From CAZMGD01 sp964565705 (GTDB lineage Bacteria > Actinomycetota > Acidimicrobiia > Acidimicrobiales > Ilumatobacteraceae), in assembly GCA_964565705.1 (NCBI GenBank), contig CAZMGD010000008.1, forward strand, positions 1 through 61,392: a stretch of 61,392 bases of DNA, in the 5' to 3' direction. Both the position numbers and the translations under genes were made by a program. Below the pieces are notes generated by a model that was given only the letters and a program-made list of their open reading frames with translations, was not told the origin of the DNA and ran no database searches. Shown here piece by piece: positions 1-6,554 of the stretch; position 1 is the stretch's first letter, and each line of letters begins with the position of its first letter.

Positions 1-228
1 CAGCACTGGCGAGCGACACGTCGTTCCGGAACCTCGACGTCGTGCGATCGGATTAATCACGTACATCGGGTGGGCCCGGGGCTGACAAGCAGGGAACGAC
101 ACCTCTGGCGATCAGCCATCCAGCGCGGCCGGCTCTCACCCTGAAACGCCGACTCTTCGGTAGGTCATGTCCCCGGGCCCATGACCACGTTACGCCCATC
201 GGAGCACCCGCCGAAAGGGCCTACTCGC

Positions 229-1410
229 TCAGCCGAGCGCGCCCGACGATCCGAGCGCGGCGATTCGATCGTCGCCGTAGCCGAGCCAGTCGCGCAACAC
301 GGCTGTGGTGTGCTCTCCCAGCGCGGGTGGCGCCAACGTGTGGGCACGCCGCTGACCGTCGAAGACGAAGGGCGCCGCCGGCACGGTCTGCGCTCCGAGC
401 CCGGGGATCTGTGCCTCGATGGATGCGCGGCGGTGCACGAGCTGCGGGTGGTCCAGCACCCGGTCCGACGTCTGCACCGCCGCCGCGGGCACGCCGGAGG
501 CGTGGAGGTCGGCCAGCCAGTCGGTGGCGCAGCGTGTGCGGAACGCGGCGCGCACAACGTGCTCGTACGCGGTCCGATGCAGCCGGCGTGCGTCTCGGTC
601 ACGGAAGCGCTCGTCCTCGGCGAAGCCATCGCACCCGGGGACGGCATCCACCAATGCGGCGAAGCGGGGATGGAAGTGCATGATCGGCTGCACGAGCAGG
701 CACTGACCGTCAGCGGCTTCGAGCACCATCGTGGACGGCGGGTCGAGGCTTCCCGAGCGGTCGATGCAGCCCAACCACTGCAGCAGGCACTCGGCGAGGC
801 TCAGATCGATGTGGGTGCCGCGCCCGGTGCGCTCACGGGCAAGGAGCGCAGCGAGCACGGCCTGGGTCGCATACGACGCGCCGGCGATGTCGGCGACCTG
901 CATGGGCACGGGCAACCCGGGCCGACCGTCGGTGCCGGTGAGCTCGAGCACGCCGGTGAAGGCCTGTACCGGGCCGTCGATGGTGGCCAGCTGCGACATC
1001 GGACCGTCACCACCGAATCCCGAGATGGCGCACGTCACGAGTCGCGGGTTCCGTTGCCGCAAGACGTCAGGACCGAGGTCGAGGCGCGCCATCACGCCCG
1101 GACGGAAGTTCTCGACGAGCACGTCGGCGTGCTCCACCAACTCCAGCAGGACGTTGCGACCTGCCTGGCTCTTGAGGTCGAGGACCACCCCGCGGCGGTC
1201 GCGGTGAAGGGCCAACCAGTACGGCGAGGGCGGATCACCGGGGCGCAGCCCGGTGCCGGCTCGCGTCGGATCACCGCTCGGCGACTCGACCTTCACGACA
1301 TCGGCCCCCAGCGCTGCCAGCGAGCGCGTCGCCAACGGCCCGGAGAGGAAGGTGGTCAGGTCGAGGACTCGGAAGCCGGCGAGCGGCTCGGCGGGGCCGG
1401 GAGTGGTCAT
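229..1410 (-). CDS. CaiB/BaiF (class III) CoA-transferase
   Basis: Predicted 393-aa transferase moving CoA between carboxylic acids. The N-terminus (FRVLDLTTFLSGPLATRSL, then LGADVVKVE at about 35-42) and the block DVLVENFRPG (about 96-105) are typical of the family. The usual catalytic Asp is likely Asp145 in TIDGPVQAFTG. The ATG at 1410 was chosen because it overlaps the stop of the upstream MDR gene as ATGA, implying translational coupling. Length is normal for the family. The partner acids are unknown; the acyl-CoA gene content elsewhere in the window suggests fatty or aromatic acids. Confidence 0.93.
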   Translation of the reverse strand: MTTPGPAEPLAGFRVLDLTTFLSGPLATRSLAALGADVVKVESPSGDPTRAGTGLRPGDPPSPYWLALHRDRRGVVLDLKSQAGRNVLLELVEHADVLVENFRPGVMARLDLGPDVLRQRNPRLVTCAISGFGGDGPMSQLATIDGPVQAFTGVLELTGTDGRPGLPVPMQVADIAGASYATQAVLAALLARERTGRGTHIDLSLAECLLQWLGCIDRSGSLDPPSTMVLEAADGQCLLVQPIMHFHPRFAALVDAVPGCDGFAEDERFRDRDARRLHRTAYEHVVRAAFRTRCATDWLADLHASGVPAAAVQTSDRVLDHPQLVHRRASIEAQIPGLGAQTVPAAPFVFDGQRRAHTLAPPALGEHTTAVLRDWLGYGDDRIAALGSSGALG

Positions 1411-2426
1411 CGCGGTGTGCGCTCCGAAGCTGGTTCGTGGTGGCCGGGCGGCAGCAGCACCGTCTTGCCGAGAGCGTTGCCCGCGGCGACCTCGTCGAGC
1501 GCTGCCGGCAGCTCGTCGAACGGCACGGTCGTGGTGACGGCGGTGCCGATCCTGCCCTCGGCGACGAGCGCGAGCAGGGCCTCGTGATCTGCCTCGTGCT
1601 GCTCGCGGCTGTAGGAGCTGGCGTACACGCCGACGAGGGAGAAGTTGCGGGCGACGAGCCGCGGCATGCTGGGTGCCAACCACGATCCGCTGGCGTGGCC
1701 GACGATCAGGAACCGCCCCTCGGGCGCGATGCACTTCGTCGCATCGGCAGCAGGATCGCCGCCCACCGGGTCGTAGACGACGTCCGCGCCCCGTCCGCCG
1801 GTGAGCTCGCGCACGACCTTCGACACCACGCCTTGCGTTCGGTCGATGACAGCGTCGGCGCCGAGTCGAGTGCAGAGCTCGGCCTTGCGCGCGCCGGCGA
1901 CGACGGCGATGACGCGCGCCCCGAGCGCGGCGCCGAGTTGCACCGCGGCGTTGCCCGAGCCGCCGGCGGCGCCGAGCACCACCAGCTGCTCGCCCGGCTG
2001 CAAGGCGCCCCGACGTACGAGCCCGATCCATGCGGTCGAAGAGGCGATGCGGAACCCGGCGGCATCGACGTCGGTCATGTCGTCGGGCACGCGGAAGCAG
2101 CTGCCGGCGCGCGCCAGCGACTGCTCGGCGAACCCGCCGTGGCCATCGGGGAAGCTGGTCACGCCCATCACCCGCTGACCGACCGTGAATCCCCGCACCG
2201 ACGAGCCGAGCTCGAGGACGGTGCCGCACACCTCCTCTCCCGGCGTGAACGGCATCTGGGGTGAGAACCCGTAGGTCCCGCCGCACATGAACGCGTCCGG
2301 CAGGCCGAGCGCTGCCGCGTGCACCCTCAGGCGGATCTCGTCGGGTCCCGGTGCCGGGACGGGGATGTCCACCTGCTCGAGCGCCTCGGATGGTGTGCCG
2401 TACCGACCGACCTGCCAGGCGCGCAT
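1407..2426 (-). CDS. MDR-family NADPH:quinone reductase-like oxidoreductase
   Basis: 339-aa medium-chain dehydrogenase/reductase of the zinc-independent quinone/enone reductase type. The N-terminal GroES-like domain begins MRAWQVGRYGTP and contains PFTPGEEVCGTV. The nucleotide-binding domain has AAGGSGNAAVQLG (about 145-157). No structural zinc cysteine cluster is visible, so it is unlike classical alcohol dehydrogenases. Probably reduces an enone, enoyl-CoA or quinone with NADPH. It is the first gene of a two-gene operon with the CoA-transferase (4-nt overlap). Substrate unknown. Confidence 0.9.
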   Translation of the reverse strand: MRAWQVGRYGTPSEALEQVDIPVPAPGPDEIRLRVHAAALGLPDAFMCGGTYGFSPQMPFTPGEEVCGTVLELGSSVRGFTVGQRVMGVTSFPDGHGGFAEQSLARAGSCFRVPDDMTDVDAAGFRIASSTAWIGLVRRGALQPGEQLVVLGAAGGSGNAAVQLGAALGARVIAVVAGARKAELCTRLGADAVIDRTQGVVSKVVRELTGGRGADVVYDPVGGDPAADATKCIAPEGRFLIVGHASGSWLAPSMPRLVARNFSLVGVYASSYSREQHEADHEALLALVAEGRIGTAVTTTVPFDELPAALDEVAAGNALGKTVLLPPGHHEPASERTPR

Positions 2427-2455
2427 TCAGCGGACCCTACGGCTGGCGGGACGCG

Positions 2456-3685
2456 CTATCGGCACTGATAGTCGTCGAGGCCCATGGCGCTCGCCCTGGC
2501 CGCCTGCCGCTGCCCCCCGAAGTCCGAGGCGCGCAATTCGGCCGCGACCCGGCCGTCGGGGATGTTGAACTGGTATTGGAACACGTCCTTCCACGAGCCC
2601 CAGAGCGTCTTGAACGTGACGTAGTGGACATCCGGATCCGCACTCGTGTCGACCGCGTTCTGCATGCACCAGAACTTGGACGTGGTCTTGAGGTGACCGT
2701 TCCGTGCGTGCGCACGCACGGCCTGCCAGCGGGCGCCCTCCCCGGCGATCTTCGTGGCGGCATCGAGCCGGCGGCTGCGCAGCTCGAGTCCACGCTTGCG
2801 CTCGTCGTTGTCGCCGGCAGCGAGTCCGAGATCGGTGTCGGTGACCCCTCCAGTAGCCGTTTCGTGGACGGCCTCGTCGCCCTCCTCGTGACCGCTCGCG
2901 TACTTCTTGAACAGAGGATCGGTCAGCGCGGTGCCCGCGTCGACGGCGTCTCCATGGCGCTTCTTGAGGCTCAGGTCACGAGGAGCAGGCCTGTTCGGAT
3001 CGGGAGGTGCGAGGTTCGGTCCGCGATTAGGGCTGTACTGACCTCGTTCCGTGTCCATCTCGTACGTATTGCCGCCCTGCTCGATCTTCACCACGTAGCC
3101 GTAGCTGCTCTGGGCGTACTGGTAGTACATGTTCAGGGGTGGATCGTTGCCGTAGGAGCCCGTGATCCTGATCTGGAACGGATCGATCGCTGCGTCGTAC
3201 TGGTTGTTCTTGCCCCTATTGGCCCCGAGCGGGGCACGCACGCCGCTGCGTGCCACGCCGAGCGACCGCAGCGTCTTCGCCGCGAGGAAGCCGGCCGGCG
3301 CGGGGATGTCGTTGATCTCAGCGCTCGTCTTGGCGATCTCGGCGATCGCTGCGGCCCTGGTGGCTTGCGCTGGAGCGACACCGCCGTCGTAGAGGTGGCC
3401 CTCGAACGTGCTCCCGTCTTCCATCTTGACCTCGGGGATCCCGACCCATCCCACACTCGGCCGCTGCGCCCATTCCTTGCGCTGGATGGCTGGGGCGGTC
3501 GTGTGGAGGAGCGCCCTCACCACCCGGTTGCCTGCCGTGCGCTGGAGCGCTACGAGCTGCTCACCGGTGAGGGCCGGGCCCGTCGGACGCGCCGCGGTCA
3601 GCTCTTGCTGCGCGGCGACAGGTGGTCGGTGGCCGGCAGCGCCCACGGGCTGCTGCGGTTCGGTCCTGACACCCAAGGGATGCAC
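2456..3685 (-). CDS. LQRTAGN-motif protein, possible delivered effector
   Basis: About 409 aa. The N-terminus is low-complexity (Pro, Ala, Gln), followed by LQRTAGNRVVRALL at about 47-60. Segments of this kind recur, as I recall the family, in large proteins linked to DUF4157 and contractile-injection loci. The rest (WVGIPEVKMEDGSTFEGHLY onward) matches no domain I recognise. It has no signal peptide and no membrane segment. Start is uncertain: GTG at 3685 sits directly against a GGGAGG run, whereas TTG at 3676 has that run at normal spacing and would give 406 aa. No injection-system structural genes are in the window, so the effector role is inference. Confidence 0.7.
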   Translation of the reverse strand: MHPLGVRTEPQQPVGAAGHRPPVAAQQELTAARPTGPALTGEQLVALQRTAGNRVVRALLHTTAPAIQRKEWAQRPSVGWVGIPEVKMEDGSTFEGHLYDGGVAPAQATRAAAIAEIAKTSAEINDIPAPAGFLAAKTLRSLGVARSGVRAPLGANRGKNNQYDAAIDPFQIRITGSYGNDPPLNMYYQYAQSSYGYVVKIEQGGNTYEMDTERGQYSPNRGPNLAPPDPNRPAPRDLSLKKRHGDAVDAGTALTDPLFKKYASGHEEGDEAVHETATGGVTDTDLGLAAGDNDERKRGLELRSRRLDAATKIAGEGARWQAVRAHARNGHLKTTSKFWCMQNAVDTSADPDVHYVTFKTLWGSWKDVFQYQFNIPDGRVAAELRASDFGGQRQAARASAMGLDDYQCR

Positions 3686-3808
3686 CCCTCCCGATCGTCG
3701 TGTCGACGGCGATGGGTCGACGGAACCATAGTCCCGTGTCCGACGTATCTGTGAGGGGTCGCGCTGCGTCTGAATGGGACACCACGGTTTCACGAACGGA
3801 GCCCGAGC

Positions 3809-4211
3809 ATGATCACCGCCGTTCCAGCCCGAACGATCTCGACCGAGTGCCACACCGACGAGGACGCTCATGCCGCAGCTTGTTCGTTCCTCGCCCGGCT
3901 GATCGGGTCGCAAGCCGATGCCGTGCGTTGGGACGCGACGTACCACCTGCAGGGCCACACGTTCGTCGACGGGCTCGAGCTCGTCGTGATCGCTCCGCGC
4001 GACCGCAGGCACCGGACGCTCGTCGTCACCGGTGAGGACTGGGACGAGATCCATCGGGTGCCGCGTGTGGAACGCGACGCGCTGCTGAGCACCTGCTCGA
4101 TCACGAGCCGCCGCCGGCTCCGTGAGGTCGTCGCCGAGCTCGAACGAGGAGCTCGTGGTCTGCACCCGCACGCTCGCGCTGCTCGGCCTCGACGTGTGCG
4201 GCGTCGCCTGA
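3809..4211 (+). pseudogene. Small hypothetical gene interrupted by a +1 frameshift
   Basis: ATG at 3809 opens a convincing frame (MITAVPARTISTECHTDED..., acidic, good codon bias) up to about 4140, then degrades into Arg/Pro/Ala-rich sequence. Shifting frame at 4141-4145 (cgaacg, one base too many) gives NEELVVCTRTLALLGLDVCGVA and a TGA at 4209-4211. The 403-nt span is 3n+1, as expected for one inserted base; the repaired protein would be 133 aa. Either a sequencing error or a recent pseudogene. Family not recognised. Divergent from the LQRTAGN gene and convergent with the RiPP cassette. Confidence 0.6.
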
Positions 4212-4295
4212 TCCTGCCAGGTGTCAGCACATCGGCATTCACCGCCCCAGGTCAGGCCCGACCTCGTTCTGACACCGATCACCGGACGCCAGGAT
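4211..4295. terminator. Nested inverted repeat between convergent genes
   Basis: Between the convergent ends of the frameshifted gene and the MNIO cassette. GGTGTCAG (4220-4227) pairs with CTGACACC (4269-4276), and ATCCTG (4211-4216) pairs with CAGGAT (4290-4295). The loop is long (about 40 nt) and there is no T-run, so termination is only plausible. Confidence 0.35.
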
Positions 4296-4316
4296 CGAGC
4301 TCACATGCCGGCGCGC

Positions 4317-4763
4317 TCAGGCGTTGAACGGCGAAGGTTCGCTCTCCTCCATTGACCGCTCGACGCGCGCCCGCTCGGCGGCGATGACGACGCCGAGGCG
4401 AGGATCGGCCAAGGCGCCTTCAGCGATGCGGCGTTCCAGGAAGTCGCAGAACTGCAGGGCTTCGACGGGGGGGTAGAAGCTCGTCGGCGGGTAGGCCTGC
4501 CAGAAGACGCCGACCTCGTCGGCGAGCACGTCGTTGCCGAGCACCACGCGGGTGAGCGGCAAGAGGCTGAGCAACTTGCCGAGCCGGAAGCTGGCGATCA
4601 GTTGGGCCGTGACGTCGACGCCGGGGTCGTGGGCGAGTCGGGCCAGCTCGGTCCGCTCCGCCACGGTCAGCCCGCCCTCGACGTGGCCCCGGCGAACCCG
4701 GTCGCGGAACTCGCCGTCGGTGACAAGGGCCCCCACCGCGCTCTGGAACCGGGCCGTCGGCAT
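4317..4763 (-). CDS. Putative RiPP partner protein of the DUF692 enzyme
   Basis: 148 aa. Begins MPTARFQSAVGALVTDGEF, like the small partner proteins that accompany DUF692/MNIO enzymes, and carries FYPPVEALQFCDFLERR at about 95-111, recalling the helical C-terminal part of such partners (MbnC/DUF2063-like). In known systems the partner binds the precursor peptide and presents it to the enzyme. The ATG shares one base with the MNIO stop (TGATG), so the two are translationally coupled. Identification rests mainly on position, size and these short similarities; domain-level homology needs a profile search. Confidence 0.65.
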   Translation of the reverse strand: MPTARFQSAVGALVTDGEFRDRVRRGHVEGGLTVAERTELARLAHDPGVDVTAQLIASFRLGKLLSLLPLTRVVLGNDVLADEVGVFWQAYPPTSFYPPVEALQFCDFLERRIAEGALADPRLGVVIAAERARVERSMEESEPSPFNA

Positions 4764-5683
4764 CACCGGCCTCCATCGCGAAGCGTCGTCGCGTGGCTGA
4801 GGCACGTGCTGACGCGTCCCAACTCGCGGCAGAGCTGGTCGGGCCCGAGGGTGTCGTACCACGAGCCGAACAGCTCGAACGTCACGCCACGCAGGTTCAC
4901 ACACCGCGGGACGGCTTCGTCGAGCAGGTCCCAGACCGGTTCTGGCACCACGCCGGAATGGGCGTCCAGGTAGAACCCAGCGAACTCGAAGCCGCCAGCC
5001 ACGTGCACCTCGACGACGCGGTCGAGATCGAGCTCGTCGAGGAACCTCGACGCGTCGGTGCCGCGGTTGCGGGCGTTGACGTACACGTTGTGGAGGTCGA
5101 GCAGGAGGTGGCAGTCGGCGCGCCGGCACAGCTCGTTCAAGAACTCGGCCTCGCCGAAGTCCGCTGGCCCGCAGTCGAAGTAGTACACGTTGTTCTCGAG
5201 CAGGAACGGCGCGTCGACCAGCGATCGCACACGGATCACCCTGTCGACGAGCATCTCCAACATCTGGCGGTCGAGAGTGACGGGCAGGGTGAGGTTGACG
5301 TTGAGCTCCTCGCCGTCGCGCTCGGCGAGGTGCCAGGCGAGGTGGTCCGAGTGCCAGCGCGCGGCGAAGCGCTGCTGGCACCGGGCGACCTGCAGCACGT
5401 GGTCGACGTCGAAGCGGTGCACGCTGGCGATCGACAGGCCGATGCTGTGCAGCACGACCGGTCGGCTCAGCGCGGCGATCCAGTCGAGCGACTCGGTGAT
5501 CTCGATGTAGCGCGGCGCGTGACCGGGCCCGAGATCCCTCCACAGCGTGTCCGGGACGAGCTCGATGTAGTCGAACGTGTCAGGGAACGCCGCGACGAAC
5601 GACCGCAGCTGTGGCTGGTAGACCAGACCCACGCCGACGCGTGGCTCGACACCATTCACGTGATCTCGGTCGACGCGGGTCAC
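4763..5683 (-). CDS. DUF692-family multinuclear non-heme iron oxidase (MbnB/TglH-like)
   Basis: 306-aa TIM-barrel enzyme of the DUF692 (MNIO) family, which oxidatively rearranges Cys, Asp or other residues of peptide substrates. Conserved ligand motifs are visible in order: VVLHSIGLS (His79), HSDHLAWH (Asp113, His114), LLENNVYY (Glu163, Asn164), LLLDLHNVYVN (Asp196, His198), VVEVHVAGG (Glu225, His227), YLDAHSG (Asp240, His242) and a late Glu270. All expected metal ligands seem intact. GTG at 5683 has GAAGG seven to ten bases upstream and lies 16 nt after the precursor gene. It is the central gene of a precursor-enzyme-partner operon. Confidence 0.88.
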   Translation of the reverse strand: MTRVDRDHVNGVEPRVGVGLVYQPQLRSFVAAFPDTFDYIELVPDTLWRDLGPGHAPRYIEITESLDWIAALSRPVVLHSIGLSIASVHRFDVDHVLQVARCQQRFAARWHSDHLAWHLAERDGEELNVNLTLPVTLDRQMLEMLVDRVIRVRSLVDAPFLLENNVYYFDCGPADFGEAEFLNELCRRADCHLLLDLHNVYVNARNRGTDASRFLDELDLDRVVEVHVAGGFEFAGFYLDAHSGVVPEPVWDLLDEAVPRCVNLRGVTFELFGSWYDTLGPDQLCRELGRVSTCLSHATTLRDGGR

Positions 5684-5699
5684 CGAGAACCTTCGGAGA

Positions 5700-5918
5700 T
5701 CAGCCGCCGAACTGTCGCGCTGCGATGTATCTCCAGGCAGGATCTTCGATGATCACACGATCGAGGCCCGACCGGCAGGGATCGCATCCACGGAATCCGG
5801 GGAGCTCGGGGATCGTCAGCACCTTGCGGAGCGACTCGACGATTGTGTCGAAATCGACGTCGTCGATCGCCAGCCGGATCTCGCGGACACCGGAACGTTC
5901 GAACTTCTCACCAGCCAT
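5700..5918 (-). CDS. Candidate RiPP precursor peptide with CxxC core
   Basis: 72 aa. ATG at 5918 is preceded by a strong GGAGGGG ribosome site; the longer in-frame start at 5981 lacks one. Residues 1-35 form an acidic/amphipathic leader-like part (VREIRLAIDDVDFDTIVESL). The centre is ELPGFRGCDPCRSGLDR with the only two cysteines, Cys45 and Cys48, followed by an aromatic tail (DPAWRYIAARQFGG). It lies 16 nt upstream of the DUF692 enzyme on the same strand. No signal peptide. Interpreted as the substrate peptide by context; the tail beyond the CxxC means the modified site may be internal. Confidence 0.72.
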   Translation of the reverse strand: MAGEKFERSGVREIRLAIDDVDFDTIVESLRKVLTIPELPGFRGCDPCRSGLDRVIIEDPAWRYIAARQFGG

Positions 5919-6204
5919 GATCTGCCCCTCCTCGACGAGTGCGTCACTCGCAGCCCGGAGCAAGGATGACACACGGCCCAATCCCTGTCACCCAATCTTG
6001 CGACATCTGCCCGATCGGGCACCCTCGCTTGCCTCGCATCTCCACGAGAAGTCGTCGCATTGGCCTTGACAGGTTGCACCCTCCCGGGCCAAATGTGAGG
6101 TGACCTCATCGATCAAATGAACCGGTTCGGGGCGAAGGTGGCTGATCCAATGACGTGTGTCCTGCGGGCTCGTCGCCGCGTCATGGCGCGTGCGAGGCAC
6201 CTCG
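5919..6204. promoter_or_regulatory. Divergent intergenic region, RiPP cassette versus protease operon
   Basis: 286 nt without a convincing gene. It must hold promoters for both the leftward precursor-MNIO operon and the rightward protease operon. A perfect 13-bp palindrome lies at 6096-6108. A TTGACA hexamer on the plus strand at 6065-6070 has no good -10 partner. Confidence 0.4.
6096..6108. promoter_or_regulatory. Palindrome TGAGGTGACCTCA, operator candidate
   Basis: Perfect dyad TGAGGT-G-ACCTCA between divergent operons, a usual place for a repressor or activator site. No regulator gene lies beside it, so the binding protein is unknown. Confidence 0.4.
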
Positions 6205-6549
6205 ATGGCTGACACCGCGCGCCGAGTGGTGTTCGCCGACGACGGCGTGCCGCCGTTCGGGCGCCTGCTCGTACGCGTGGGCCGCCTCGGTCTCGTCGAG
6301 TGCTCGGCCGACGAGGTCGCCGCGACCGGCGTCGGTACGTGGAGTTGGGAGGTCGCCGAACGGGTCCCGGTCGGCGTCCCGGAGCTCGACACCGCCGAGC
6401 AGGACTTCGTGGCGGGGCTCCGTGAGGGCGCGGCGACCAAGCGCGAGCGACCGCGCGATGGCGACCACTGGGACAGCCCTGGTGCCCTGCCGCCAGATCC
6501 TCCCCGACCACCGCCACACACGAGCGAACTCGACAACGAAGAAGGGTGA
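6205..6549 (+). CDS. Small hypothetical protein upstream of the metalloprotease
   Basis: 114 aa, starting MADTARRVVFADDGVPPFGR. ATG at 6205 has GAGG seven bases upstream; the in-frame extension to 6157 has no support. The first two thirds are ordered and acidic; the tail (PPDPPRPPP) is Pro-rich. No Cys pattern, signal peptide or known domain. Its stop lies 5 nt before the protease ATG, so the two are probably co-transcribed. It could be a chaperone, inhibitor or immunity partner of the protease, but nothing in the sequence decides this. Confidence 0.55.
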   Translation: MADTARRVVFADDGVPPFGRLLVRVGRLGLVECSADEVAATGVGTWSWEVAERVPVGVPELDTAEQDFVAGLREGAATKRERPRDGDHWDSPGALPPDPPRPPPHTSELDNEEG

Positions 6550-6554
6550 GCCAG

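Noticed and set aside
1..228. Possible RNA gene or small gene at the left edge
   Set aside because: No tRNA-like arms, no convincing open frame; only the 3' flank of the CoA-transferase gene.
4317..5918. A true methanobactin locus
   Set aside because: Gene order matches, but no MATE exporter, TonB receptor or MbnN/MbnX-type gene is near, and the peptide tail after CxxC is long.
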